This document shows positions 9,220 through 17,806 of a DNA stretch of 64,000 nt, piece by piece (the stretch's first letter is position 1; each line of letters begins with the position of its first letter). The DNA is from Clostridiales bacterium (lineage in GTDB: Bacteria; Bacillota; Clostridia; SK-Y3), in contig JASGMB010000009.1 of NCBI GenBank assembly GCA_030156665.1, forward strand, positions 1-64,000, read 5' to 3'. Below the pieces are notes generated by a model. It was not told where the DNA came from. It worked only from the letters and a program-made list of their open reading frames with translations, and searched no databases. A program made the translations under genes and the position numbers.

Positions 9220-9254
9220 AAATACTCGGGAGCTATCCCGGGTATTCTTTTTAT
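9220..9254 (+). terminator. terminator of the bactofilin operon
   Basis: The inverted repeat AATACTCGGGA / TCCCGGGTATT with a 4-base loop is followed by CTTTTT on the plus strand, 7 bp after the small gene's stop codon. Confidence 0.85.
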
Positions 9255-9344
9255 AACGACTGCGGCAGAAAACCTGACCCTTTATAGGTCAGGATGAATG
9301 CCGCATAAAGTTTCAAAAGAATCTACCTTACAAAATACCTCGGG
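9251..9344 (-). repeat. R2 copy B joined to an R4-like module
   Basis: On the minus strand an R4-like segment (CCCGAGGTATTTTGTAAGG, then TAGATTCTTTTGA) runs into an R2 hairpin: outer stem TGCGGCA / TGCCGCA and inner stem CCTGACC / GGTCAGG. It covers the last codons and stop of the PHP gene. It matches R2 copies at 2790 and 13386 and R4 at 35394. Confidence 0.75.
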
Positions 9345-10176
9345 CTCTCTTCATTCTCTCTAACAAATGATAGGGTATTCTTAGTGCACCATAACCTGTC
9401 CCTAAGTCTAACTTAGGTTTGGTTTTTCCGTGAAAGTCACTTCCACCTGTTACTATTAAATTGTATTTATTTGCTATTGCCAAATATTTATTTTGTGTTC
9501 CTTTGGTATATTCAGAATAATATGCTTCAATGCCATCTAACCCATATTGTATAAGCTGTTTCAATAATATCTCTAATTCAACACCTTCTTCTTCCAAATA
9601 AATGGGATGTGCCAGAACAGCAAAGCCTCCTGCTTGTTTTATTAGCTCAATCCCCTCTTTCGGTAATAACTTTTGTTTTTTTACATAAGCAGGTTTTCCC
9701 TTATCTAAATATTTATCAAACGCTTCATCTATACTACTAATATATCCTTTTTGAATCATTACATCTGCTATGTGAGGACGTCCGATAATTTCACTATTCG
9801 CTTTTCTTTGTACTTCAGCCATTGTAATCTCAATGCCTAATTCATTTAATTTTTGAATTATTTGAGGATTTCTCTGTTTACGAAAAGTTTTTAGCCTCTC
9901 CAAGGTGTTGTTTAAAATTGGTGATTCCACATCAATAAAATATCCTAAAATATGCATTTCCCCTTCAAAATCTACGCTTATTTCTACTCCTGGAATCACT
10001 TCTATATTACTTTGCTTACCTTGAACAACAGCTTCTTCCACTCCCTTTACCGTATCATGATCTGTAATAGCTATTGCTGCAAGGTGTTTTTGGGCAGCAT
10101 ATTGTACTAGTTGTGAAGGTGTCATAGAGCCATCTGAAGCTATAGTATGAGTATGTAAGTCAATATATTTGCTCAT
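9328..10176 (-). CDS. PHP-domain phosphoesterase (TrpH/RNase AM-like)
   Basis: The 282-residue protein begins with DLHTHTIASDG and has ITDHDTV near residue 40, the first two metal-binding motifs of the PHP fold. EISVDFEGEMHILGYFI and the late GGSDFHG motif supply further ligands. This family (E. coli YciV/TrpH type) includes 3',5'-nucleotide phosphatases and a 5'-3' exoribonuclease trimming 5' ends of short RNAs. The exact substrate here is unknown. The last seven codons and the stop codon fall inside an R4-like repeat, so the natural C-terminus may have been replaced. The gene is alone, with R3 and R1 repeats upstream. Confidence 0.88.
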   Translation of the reverse strand: MSKYIDLHTHTIASDGSMTPSQLVQYAAQKHLAAIAITDHDTVKGVEEAVVQGKQSNIEVIPGVEISVDFEGEMHILGYFIDVESPILNNTLERLKTFRKQRNPQIIQKLNELGIEITMAEVQRKANSEIIGRPHIADVMIQKGYISSIDEAFDKYLDKGKPAYVKKQKLLPKEGIELIKQAGGFAVLAHPIYLEEEGVELEILLKQLIQYGLDGIEAYYSEYTKGTQNKYLAIANKYNLIVTGGSDFHGKTKPKLDLGTGYGALRIPYHLLERMKRARGIL

Positions 10177-10204
10177 TTTATTTAACTCCCTGTCAGATTT
10201 ATAA

Positions 10205-10290
10205 AATATATAAAAAGCTTCTAAAAGAAGTATTTTTAATGAAGCCTTTTTTTGAAACGCATTTAACGGAAAGTGTAAAACTGAGGGAAA
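10205..10290 (+). repeat. R3 repeat, copy a, acting as nrdD terminator
   Basis: Contains the shared block GAAACGCATTTAACGG / AAAGTGTAAAAC plus an A/T-rich half in which GGCTTC and GAAGC can pair. On the minus strand this ends in a T-run, so it can terminate nrdD transcription. Sister copies lie at 17725 (inverted) and 27831. Confidence 0.7.
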
Positions 10291-10310
10291 ACATTCTTTA
10301 TCTATGCGTT

Positions 10311-10407
10311 ATATCGATAACCAATATCTAAATTTAAAATAAATTAATGTAGTTATCGATGAAATTAACCAACTTTAAATCATAATATTTAGTTTTAAAG
10401 TTGGTTA
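10311..10407 (-). repeat. R1 two-hairpin repeat, copy 2
   Basis: A near-perfect copy in minus orientation. Hairpin 1 (AACCAACTTTAAA / TTTAAAGTTGGTT) overlaps the 3' end of nrdD; hairpin 2 (ATCGATAAC / GTTATCGAT) follows. It is almost identical to the copy at 13724. Confidence 0.9.
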
Positions 10408-12728
10408 AAGCTATGTTTTACTCTATCTCTCTCTTCTGCTCTTTTAGCATCATTCCATCGGGAAAGGTCCCCTACCAAATACCCGGTAATTCTTCTAATT
10501 CTTTCAAACTTGATATCTTTTTCACCATCCATCCTCCCACATTTTGGACACTGATTGCCGATAACGCCAGAATATCCACATACGGGATCTCTATCGACCG
10601 GATGGTTAATAGAACCATATCCTATACCAGCCTCATACATTGCTCTAACTACTGTTTCAAAAGCTTCTAAGTTATTAACAGGATCACCATCCAATTCGAC
10701 ATATGTGATATGTCCTCCATTCGTTAATTGATGGTAAGGGGCTTCTTTCTGTATCTTATCAAATGCAGATATAGGAAAAGATACAGGAATATGAAATGAA
10801 TTCGTATAGTATTCTTTATCCGTTATACCAGGGATAATTCCGAATCTTTCTCTATCCATCTTTACAAATCTGCCCGACAACCCTTCTCCCGGCGTTGCAA
10901 TTAATGAAAAATTAAGTTTATGCCTATTACTTGCCTCATCCATTCTTTTTCGCATATGTCCTATAATTTTAAGGCCTAACGCTTGCGCTGCATCAGACTC
11001 TCCATGGTGTTTGCCCACTAGCGCTATTAATGCTTCAGCCAATCCTATAAAGCCCAGTGTAAGTGTACCATGTTTTATAACTTCTCTGATCTCATCTTCC
11101 CAATCCAACTTGTCTGAATCTATCCAAATTCCCTGTCCCATTAAAAATGGAAAGTTTTTAACTTTCTTTCTAGATTGTATCTCTAATCGTTCTAATAATT
11201 GATCTATAACAATATCAATTTTTTTATCCACTTCAATAAAAAAATTTTCTATGTTCCCCTCACTCATAATTGCCAATCTGGGAAGATTTATTGAAGTAAA
11301 ACTAAGATTACCTCTGCCGCTAGTAATCTCTTTGCTTGGATCATAAGTATTAGCAATTACCCTTGTTCTACAGCCCATATAGGCGACTTCCGAATCTATT
11401 CCTCTATCACTATAAGGCTTATTAAACGGGGCATCTAAAAAACTAAAATTAGGGAATAATCTCTTCGCACTAACTCTACATGCAAGTTTAAATAAATCAT
11501 AGTTTGGGTCTCCTTCATTATAGGAAACACCTGCTTTCACTTTAAATATTAAAATGGGAAATATCGGTGTTTCCCCATTACCTAAACCTTTTTCAGTAGC
11601 TAATAATAAGTTTTTACTTACCAACCGGCCTTCAGGCGAAGTGTCAGTCCCAAAATTTATAGAAGAAAACGGCGTCTGTGAACCTGCTCGTGAATGCATG
11701 CTATTTAAGTTGTGTACAAAGGCTTCCATCGCCTGAAATGTAGCTCTATCTACCTCTATTAATGAAAACTTTTCTGCGAATTTTTGAGCTGATTTTATCA
11801 TATCGTGGTCTTCAATATATTCTGAAAAATTCTCAAGTTCTTTTTGATAGTATTCTTTTGTTGTTTTCATTGAAGGCTTACAGCCTGTCTGGTGTATCGT
11901 TTTATTTACAACTTCTTCTGCAATTTCTTTAAAATCTCTACTGTCATCTTCCATACTTACATAAAAGTATTTTGCAAGGTTGGATTTGTACAATTTTAGA
12001 TAAGTTTTAGCCACTCCTGGAGCAATACCAAAATCAAAATTCGGAATACTTTGACCACCGTGCTGGTCATTTTGATTGGATTGAATCGCTATGGCTGCTA
12101 AGGCGGCATAACTTGCTACATCGTTAGGTTCACGCAAATACCCGTGTCCTGTACTAAAACCATCTTTAAAAAGCTTGCGAATATCAATTTGACAGCAAGT
12201 CATTGTTAATGTCAAAAAATCCATATCATGAATATGAATATCTCCTTCTTTATGTGCCCTAGCATGTTCCGGTTTAAGTATAAACATTTCATTAAACATC
12301 TTGGCACCTTCAGACCCATATTTTAACATGGTACCCATTGCAGTATCGCCATCTATATTTGCATTTTCCCTCTTAATGTCGTTATCTTTCGATTCCACAT
12401 AGGTAATATCTTTATATATCTGCATCAACCGCGTATTTTTTTCTCTGATACGACTTCGTTCAGCACGATACAAAATATATTGTTTGCTTGTCGCAGCATG
12501 CCCTGTCTCTATCAATATTTTTTCCACAGCATCTTGAATTTGTTCCACTTCCGGAATTTCAAGTTTTAATTCATCTTGTAAATAACTTACAACTTTATCC
12601 GTTAATTCCTTTGACATTTCATAGTCATTGCCACCTAAAACTTTAGCTGCTTTAAAAATTGCATTTGTAATTTTGTCAGGATTAAAATCTACTATCCTTC
12701 CATCACGCTTCTTAATTTTTTCTATCAC
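10395..12728 (-). CDS. nrdD: anaerobic ribonucleoside-triphosphate reductase
   Basis: NrdD is the class III, glycyl-radical ribonucleotide reductase that makes dNTPs without oxygen. Residues 1-95 form an ATP-cone allosteric domain. The catalytic barrel follows, and the C-terminal part has a Cys4 zinc site (CGYSG and CPKCG). The radical glycine is Gly749 in RITGYLVG. The start is a GTG with an AAGGCGG site 8 bases upstream. No nrdG activase gene is adjacent, so it must be elsewhere. nrdR is directly upstream, in the same direction, and probably regulates it. The last codons (Asn-Gln-Leu-stop) come from an inserted R1 repeat. Confidence 0.96.
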   Translation of the reverse strand: MIEKIKKRDGRIVDFNPDKITNAIFKAAKVLGGNDYEMSKELTDKVVSYLQDELKLEIPEVEQIQDAVEKILIETGHAATSKQYILYRAERSRIREKNTRLMQIYKDITYVESKDNDIKRENANIDGDTAMGTMLKYGSEGAKMFNEMFILKPEHARAHKEGDIHIHDMDFLTLTMTCCQIDIRKLFKDGFSTGHGYLREPNDVASYAALAAIAIQSNQNDQHGGQSIPNFDFGIAPGVAKTYLKLYKSNLAKYFYVSMEDDSRDFKEIAEEVVNKTIHQTGCKPSMKTTKEYYQKELENFSEYIEDHDMIKSAQKFAEKFSLIEVDRATFQAMEAFVHNLNSMHSRAGSQTPFSSINFGTDTSPEGRLVSKNLLLATEKGLGNGETPIFPILIFKVKAGVSYNEGDPNYDLFKLACRVSAKRLFPNFSFLDAPFNKPYSDRGIDSEVAYMGCRTRVIANTYDPSKEITSGRGNLSFTSINLPRLAIMSEGNIENFFIEVDKKIDIVIDQLLERLEIQSRKKVKNFPFLMGQGIWIDSDKLDWEDEIREVIKHGTLTLGFIGLAEALIALVGKHHGESDAAQALGLKIIGHMRKRMDEASNRHKLNFSLIATPGEGLSGRFVKMDRERFGIIPGITDKEYYTNSFHIPVSFPISAFDKIQKEAPYHQLTNGGHITYVELDGDPVNNLEAFETVVRAMYEAGIGYGSINHPVDRDPVCGYSGVIGNQCPKCGRMDGEKDIKFERIRRITGYLVGDLSRWNDAKRAEERDRVKHSFNQL

Positions 12729-12788
12729 CTTGAGATCCGCCTTTCATATTTATTCAAATTATAAATGAAAATTAGTAAAAGCTTCGTA

Positions 12789-13244
12789 TTAGGTTTCTTT
12801 CAATAACTTATTCAGCTCATTTAAAAAATTGTTAATATCTTTAAATTGTCTGTAAACCGAAGCAAACCTAACATAAGCTACTTCATCCAAATCTTTTAAT
12901 TTTTGCATTACCATCTCACCTATTTGATGTGATGTAACTTCTCTTTCTAATGAATTGTAAATCGCTCCCTCTATCTCATTTACAATATTTTCTAAACTAT
13001 GCAATGAAATAGGTCGCTTTTCGCACGCTCGCAATAAACCATTCATCAATTTATCTCTATTAAAAGTCTCACGACTTTTATCTTTCTTAATTACCACGAG
13101 AGGAATATTTTCAACCTTTTCATATGTAGTAAAGCGTTTGCTACATTTCAAACATTCTCTTCTTCTGCGAATTGCAAGCCCCTCATCGGTAGGTCTTGAA
13201 TCGATTACTTTACTTTCCTCATAATCACAAAAAGGACACCGCAT
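12789..13244 (-). CDS. nrdR: transcriptional repressor NrdR
   Basis: NrdR represses ribonucleotide reductase genes in response to dATP/ATP. The 151-residue protein has an N-terminal zinc ribbon (CPFCDY and CLKC) and an ATP-cone domain ([25 protein letters not shown]). Length and motif order are standard. nrdD lies 60 bp downstream in the same direction. About 275-345 bp upstream, two NrdR-box-like sequences overlap a sigma-A promoter, so autoregulation together with nrdD is likely. Confidence 0.97.
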   Translation of the reverse strand: MRCPFCDYEESKVIDSRPTDEGLAIRRRRECLKCSKRFTTYEKVENIPLVVIKKDKSRETFNRDKLMNGLLRACEKRPISLHSLENIVNEIEGAIYNSLEREVTSHQIGEMVMQKLKDLDEVAYVRFASVYRQFKDINNFLNELNKLLKET

Positions 13245-13385
13245 TTCATCCCTCCTAAATTCCTCATTTTCCCATATATTTGTTTATCGTTTTGATCATT
13301 TTATGTAAAATACCAATATATCAAAATCTTTAATTTTATTCTGCAAGGTAAGCCCTCTCTTGATTTCTAAGCAGTAGATTTTGAT

Positions 13386-13450
13386 GAAATTTTATGCGAC
13401 ATTCACCTACTGTAAGCAGCCAAGTTTTCTGTCGCAGTCCTTATCAATAA
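13386..13450 (+). repeat. R2 hairpin repeat, copy C, in the nrdR leader
   Basis: The stem TGCGACA / TGTCGCA and the flank GTTTTCTGTCGCAGTC match R2 copies A and B. It lies between the predicted nrdR promoter and the nrdR start, so it should be transcribed as part of the 5' leader. Confidence 0.7.
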
Positions 13451-13520
13451 AATTTTAGATATAAATCCAGACATTAAGTACATCCATTAGTGGAGTGAAT
13501 TTTGGGTTATGATTTATACT

Positions 13521-13568
13521 TCGCTATATTTGGTATTGTTATCCAATCCGCTGCACTATATATTGTAT
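13521..13568 (-). promoter_or_regulatory. tandem NrdR boxes
   Basis: Two 16-bp sites start exactly 32 bp apart (13521 and 13553), about three helical turns, which is the spacing known for NrdR. The 13553 site matches the consensus ACACTATATATTGTGT at 14 of 16 positions, the other at 11 of 16. The better box overlaps the -10 of the promoter. Confidence 0.75.
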
Positions 13569-13589
13569 CACATTTGAAATGCCTGTCAA
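13562..13589 (-). promoter_or_regulatory. promoter of nrdR-nrdD
   Basis: On the minus strand TTGACA is followed after 16 bases by TACAAT. The -10 lies inside the better NrdR box, which is the arrangement expected for repression. Confidence 0.7.
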
Positions 13590-13638
13590 TATTTTTAGCA
13601 ATATTTTCTATAGGACTTTATACCTAGTATAAATAAAT

Positions 13639-13684
13639 AGAGCAAGGGTAATCAAATATAATCGTAATTGATTGCCCTTGCTCT
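13639..13684 (-). terminator. terminator after the first SDR gene
   Basis: A 17-bp stem with one wobble pair, AGAGCAAGGGTAATCAA / TTGATTGCCCTTGCTCT, with an 11-12-base loop. The minus-strand side continues into a T-rich stretch. It insulates the nrdR promoter from the accessory region. Confidence 0.7.
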
Positions 13685-13723
13685 ACTGAAAGAACAAGCA
13701 TTTCACCATTAAATTTTTATAAT

Positions 13724-13820
13724 TAACCAGCTTTAAAACTAAATATTATGATTTAAAGTTGGTTAATTTCATCGATAACTACATTAATTTATTTTAAATT
13801 TAGATATTGGTTATCGATAT
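13724..13820 (+). repeat. R1 two-hairpin repeat, copy 3
   Basis: The best-preserved copy, with both hairpins nearly intact and almost identical to copy 2 in inverted orientation. It lies between the 13639 terminator and the 3' end of the first SDR gene. Confidence 0.9.
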
Positions 13821-13878
13821 ATCGATTTATATTTATATCTGCCATTCGTTTCTAACATTCAACCCTCAATGATAATTT

Positions 13879-14625
13879 TTATCTTAAATATTCTCCACCA
13901 TTTACATCTATAGTAGCACCGGAAATGTAATCTGCTCGTTCTGATACTAGAAATCCAACAACTGCTGAAATTTCATCCGCTCTTCCATGTCGTTTTAAAG
14001 GATGACTGTTTTTTCTGTCCTCCATATCCTTCGGAGATGTTACACTATGGAATGGAGTATCAATAGTACCTGGAGCGACAGCATTAACTCTTATGCCATA
14101 TTCCGCTACCTCCTTTGAAAGCGCTTTAGTAAATGTAACAATTGCACCTTTTGATGCTGCATAAATTGCTGCACCTACGCCTCCACCATTAAAGGCCGAT
14201 ATAGAAGACAAGTTGATAATTCTGCCCCATTTTTGTTTTTTCATATAAGGTATAACTTCTCTAGAACACAAAAAACAGCTTTTTACATTTACATCCATCA
14301 CTCTATTATACAAATCCAAATCCATCAATTCTACAGGACACCGCTTGATCATCACTCCTGCATTGTTAACAAGTACATCAATTCTTCTAAACTCGGAGAT
14401 AAATTGATTTACCATATTTTTTACTTCTATTTCTTGTGAAACATCAGCTTTAAGAAGAATAGCCTTCCTGCCCATCTGTTCTACTTGTTGTTTTACTTTG
14501 TGAGCTTCAGCCTCACTACTGCGATAATTTATTCCTATATTAAATCCTATGCTTGCAAGTTCCCTTGCCGTTTCAGCGCCAATGCCCAAGCTAGCCCCTG
14601 TAATTAATGCTGCTCGATTGTTCAT
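13879..14625 (-). CDS. short-chain dehydrogenase/reductase (FabG-like), SDR 1
   Basis: A classical SDR of 248 residues. The dinucleotide-binding motif TGASLGIG is at residues 9-16, NNAG at about 87-90, and the catalytic Tyr155-x3-Lys159 is in AIYAASKG with a serine about 14 residues earlier. The fold and length fit glucose/ribitol or 3-oxoacyl-ACP reductases, and the substrate cannot be read from sequence. Its neighbours are two other SDRs, a transaldolase and a zinc alcohol dehydrogenase, so oxidation or reduction of a sugar, polyol or hydroxy acid is more likely than fatty acid synthesis. A hairpin separates it from the next SDR gene, so it may have its own promoter. The ribosome binding site is weak. 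Confidence 0.88.
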   Translation of the reverse strand: MNNRAALITGASLGIGAETARELASIGFNIGINYRSSEAEAHKVKQQVEQMGRKAILLKADVSQEIEVKNMVNQFISEFRRIDVLVNNAGVMIKRCPVELMDLDLYNRVMDVNVKSCFLCSREVIPYMKKQKWGRIINLSSISAFNGGGVGAAIYAASKGAIVTFTKALSKEVAEYGIRVNAVAPGTIDTPFHSVTSPKDMEDRKNSHPLKRHGRADEISAVVGFLVSERADYISGATIDVNGGEYLR

Positions 14626-14739
14626 TTTTTCTCTATTAAACTAAATATACATCAAATATATACAAGTTTAATAAATACCTCCTCTCTAAAGAAATGTGAT
14701 TTTCTTTAAAAATATGTGATGCTAGGCAGCACAAAAATC

Positions 14740-14789
14740 CAATTAAAATAAAATATGGATAAGAAAATTTTATCCATATTTTAATTGAT
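14740..14789 (-). terminator. hairpin between SDR 2 and SDR 1
   Basis: The inverted repeat around AAAATATGGATAA / TTATCCATATTTT with A/T-rich flanks lies 17 bp after the SDR 2 stop. It is a plausible terminator or attenuator; the stem is AT-rich and the T-run is moderate. Confidence 0.5.
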
Positions 14790-14805
14790 CAATCATATTT
14801 AGCAT

Positions 14806-15537
14806 CTATCTCATTAGTAACCCACCATTTACATCAATGGTAGTGCCAGTGATGTAATCGGACAAAGATGAAGCAAGAAAATATACTGCTTTGGCAACAT
14901 CTTCAGGAGTACCTAAACGTCCTAGTGGTACAGACTTTGGGTCGTCCCTTCCTTTTGTCATTTCTGTTTCGATAAATCCCGGAGAAACAGCATTTACAGT
15001 AATTCCATATTGTGCCCCGTATCTCGCATAAGATTTTGCAAGACAAATAATTCCAGCTTTAGCCGCAGAATAATTTGGCCCCACTTTTAAACCGCCTACT
15101 TGGCCTGCCATGGAAGCTATATTAACAATTTTTCCACTTTTATTTTTAATCATTTCTTTTATAACCGCTTGAGAACATAAATGCGTTCCTCTAAGATTAG
15201 TGTCTATCACACGGTCCCAATCACTTAATCCCATATCATGGATAGGTGTAGCGTCTACAATACCGGCATTATTCACTAAGATATCAATTTTACCATACTT
15301 TTCAACCGTTTTGCTTACCATGCTATTAATGGAATGCTCACTAGTAATATCAACATCAACTGCCATAGCATCATAACCATTCTCAATAAATTCATTCGCA
15401 GTAGCGATTGCTGCATCCAGATTGATATCAGCAATCACTACACTCGCACCATGTTCAGCCAGTAGTTTTGCAGTGGCAGCGCCAATCCCTCTGGCTGCAC
15501 CAGTGATAATGGCCACCTTATTTTTTAAATCATCCAT
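14806..15537 (-). CDS. short-chain dehydrogenase/reductase (FabG-like), SDR 2
   Basis: A classical SDR of about 243 residues with TGAARGIG, NNAG, a catalytic serine in NIASMAG and Tyr-x3-Lys in NYSAAKAG, ending in the usual DVNGG motif. The start is placed at the ATG at 15537, 5 bases after GAGGTGA; the GTG three codons earlier overlaps that site. The gene begins immediately after the transaldolase stop codon, so the two are translationally coupled and probably act in one pathway. It is more like polyol or sugar-acid dehydrogenases in context than a fatty-acid enzyme. The substrate is unknown. Confidence 0.88.
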   Translation of the reverse strand: MDDLKNKVAIITGAARGIGAATAKLLAEHGASVVIADINLDAAIATANEFIENGYDAMAVDVDITSEHSINSMVSKTVEKYGKIDILVNNAGIVDATPIHDMGLSDWDRVIDTNLRGTHLCSQAVIKEMIKNKSGKIVNIASMAGQVGGLKVGPNYSAAKAGIICLAKSYARYGAQYGITVNAVSPGFIETEMTKGRDDPKSVPLGRLGTPEDVAKAVYFLASSLSDYITGTTIDVNGGLLMR

Positions 15538-15542
15538 TTGAA

Positions 15543-16840
15543 TCACCTCGTATATTCTACCAATTCCTCATAAACCTTGATGAATCCATCTAGCGTTACT
15601 ATTACCGGTTTATAAGCATCAAATCCATCAACAGTTAAACCACCCACTTCATAAGCTTGTTTAAACAATTTACTTTTCATCAATTTTTCTAATATTTCAG
15701 CAGGTATTTCTTCATCAATATGAGATACAATTTCTCTTTTCTCGCTATCATACTCCTCTGCCTTATCAGGAAAAGAAGTAATGAAAATTGGAATTTCTCC
15801 ATCTGTAATAGAAGCATCTATATTCCATGGACCTCTTAATGAAGCAGTCAATATAGCAGATTTTTTATATTTATTTTTTCGGTATAAAAGATCATAAGAT
15901 CTGCGAATAATTGCTGTGCTGCCCCATTTTGCTACTTCTTGTGCATCCGGAAGTCCAATCTCTTGCAATTCATCTCTAATTGGGTCATCTAATCTTCCGT
16001 TCATCATTACCACAAATGAAACTTTTGCATTGCCTTGTTCAATAACTTCTGCAAAAGCCAAATGCTGATCTACTGAAAAGCTAACAGTAATGTTTACCCC
16101 AATACCTTTTGCAGTTACTCTCTTTACTGTGTCCAGAGATGCTTTTGTTCCCGGAACTTTAAATACTACATTCGGTGTCCCGTTTAATTCTTTCTTTAAT
16201 TCTTCATATAGAAATTCGATTTCTTCCGCCATTTTAACAGCATCATTATAATTCTTAGGATTAATTTGAAGACTTACATATCCAAATTTTTCTTCTGAAG
16301 CCTCAAAAATTGGTCTTAGTTCTTTACAATTTTCGAGTACAACTTTCATAGTTAATAAAGAAACTAATTTATCTGAGGAAATACCGGAATTAGCTGCTTT
16401 TAATTCTTCCAGTCTTTGCGCCCATACCTCGGGATTATTTTTTCTATCCATATTAATGAGTGGAGGATTTGTCGTTACCAGAATACCTCCTCTTCGAATC
16501 GCTCTTGTCAGACCCGAAGCATAATCGTTACCCCATCGCGTATTAATCTCATTTTTATCTGACATGTAAGAAAGTTTTGTAAGATTACTCTTCTTAATAT
16601 CTGTAACTTCAGCTTTTATATACTCAACCTTATCTTTTGCTCCCCATGACGTTAACAAGTTATAATTTTTATTAGCTTCATCATTTATGATGTCCCATGA
16701 TAAATATTCTGAATTATCAGGTTTTTGTAAATTCCAGCGTAAACCCTAACATTTTCCCATTCTTCGGAAAAATTTGAAACGGACGTTTTAAAAAGCAATT
16801 TTTCTCTTAAGCCAAAGCATTCATTTCGCATTTTGTTCAT
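15543..16840 (-). pseudogene. transaldolase-family protein, apparent frameshift near the 5' end
   Basis: The intact downstream frame (15543-16658, TTG start, 371 residues) is transaldolase-like. It has the Schiff-base lysine in VVFKVPGTKAS followed by GIGVNITVSFS. Upstream, an ATG at 16840 or 16831, preceded by GAAGGG, opens another frame that runs about 38 codons without a stop to a run of five A residues (minus strand, 16722-16726). Adding one A there joins it to the downstream frame and gives a protein of about 425 residues. Without that base the first frame stops after about 13 more codons. This is either a real frameshift mutation or a homopolymer sequencing error. A shortened product from the TTG start cannot be excluded, though no good ribosome binding site precedes it. 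Confidence 0.7.
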
Positions 16841-16892
16841 TCCCTTCACTAATGCACATATTTTATTCGGTCACCAACCCATATACTAATTT

Positions 16893-17666
16893 TTAGCTAG
16901 CTGTCCAACCACCGTCAACATATAGAATATCTCCCGTTATGAATTCTGAACATGGAGAACATAAAAATATAACAGGTCCCACAAGCCATTGGGTTTCACA
17001 AAGTTTTCCTTTTGGTAATCTGCTAATTACCCATTCGTATGTTTTTTTATCGTCTAAGATACTTCTATTAATATCGGTCAACGTAAAGATTGGCGCAACA
17101 GCATTCACATTGATATTATTTTGAGCCCATTCGGTTGCTAGAGATTTAGTTAATGTATTGATTGCACCCTTACTGGCAGCATAAGCAGAATATTTTGCTT
17201 TACCCTGTAATCCTCGCACAGAAGAGAAGTTGACAATTCTCCCTTTATTCTGTTCTACCATATACTTGCCTACCGCTTTACAAGTAAGGAAAGTTCCAGT
17301 TACATTTACATTCATTACCCAATCCCATTTTTCTTTATTAAAAGTAACGGTATCTTCTAAATATGCAACACCGGCACAATTTACAAGAATGTCAATTTTC
17401 CCAAAGTGCTGGGCTGTTTTTGCAGCCATTGCCTGTACACTCTCTTCATTGGTAACGTCAGTGGGAATGGCTATTACGTCAAAACCCTTTTCTTGAAATT
17501 CCTTTACTGCTTTATTAAGCTGCTGTTCACTAATATCTACCAGTGCCACTTTTGCTCCCAAAGATGCCATTCCTAATGCAACTTCTTTTCCTATACCGCC
17601 TGCAGCTCCTGTTACTATAGCCACATCACCAGCAATTCCAAACATTTTACTTACTTCATATTCCAT
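16893..17666 (-). CDS. short-chain dehydrogenase/reductase (gluconate 5-dehydrogenase-like), SDR 3
   Basis: A 257-residue SDR with TGAAGGIG near residue 19, NCAG in place of NNAG, a catalytic serine in NFSSVRG and Tyr-x3-Lys in SAYAASKG. Near the C-terminus it has ITGDILYVDGGWTA, common in gluconate dehydrogenase-like SDRs. An AAGGAGG site lies 8 bases before the ATG. It sits between the alcohol dehydrogenase gene and the transaldolase, all on the same strand, and probably belongs to the same transcript. It is the most divergent of the three SDRs here and likely acts on a different intermediate. Confidence 0.88.
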   Translation of the reverse strand: MEYEVSKMFGIAGDVAIVTGAAGGIGKEVALGMASLGAKVALVDISEQQLNKAVKEFQEKGFDVIAIPTDVTNEESVQAMAAKTAQHFGKIDILVNCAGVAYLEDTVTFNKEKWDWVMNVNVTGTFLTCKAVGKYMVEQNKGRIVNFSSVRGLQGKAKYSAYAASKGAINTLTKSLATEWAQNNINVNAVAPIFTLTDINRSILDDKKTYEWVISRLPKGKLCETQWLVGPVIFLCSPCSEFITGDILYVDGGWTAS

Positions 17667-17724
17667 AATAAGTCCTCCTTGTATAATAAAAATAATTATT
17701 TTTGTTTTCGTAGGAAAGTATATT

Positions 17725-17806
17725 TTTTCTTTAGTTTTACACTTTTCGTTAAATGTGTTTCAAAAAAGGCTTCATTATAAAATACTTCTTTTAAAAGTCT
17801 TTTTTA
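17725..17806 (-). repeat. R3 repeat, copy b
   Basis: In minus orientation it reads GAAGCCTTTTTTGAAACAC, then ATTTAACGAAAAGTGTAAAAC, matching copy a at 10205. It ends one base before the stop codon of the alcohol dehydrogenase gene. Confidence 0.75.

Noticed and set aside
14233-14439. 68-codon plus-strand open frame within the SDR 1 gene
   Set aside because: Antisense to a well supported gene, no ribosome binding site.
16722-16726. Programmed ribosomal frameshift in the transaldolase gene
   Set aside because: A run of five A residues is short for a slippery site and no stimulatory structure is visible; mutation or sequencing error is simpler.
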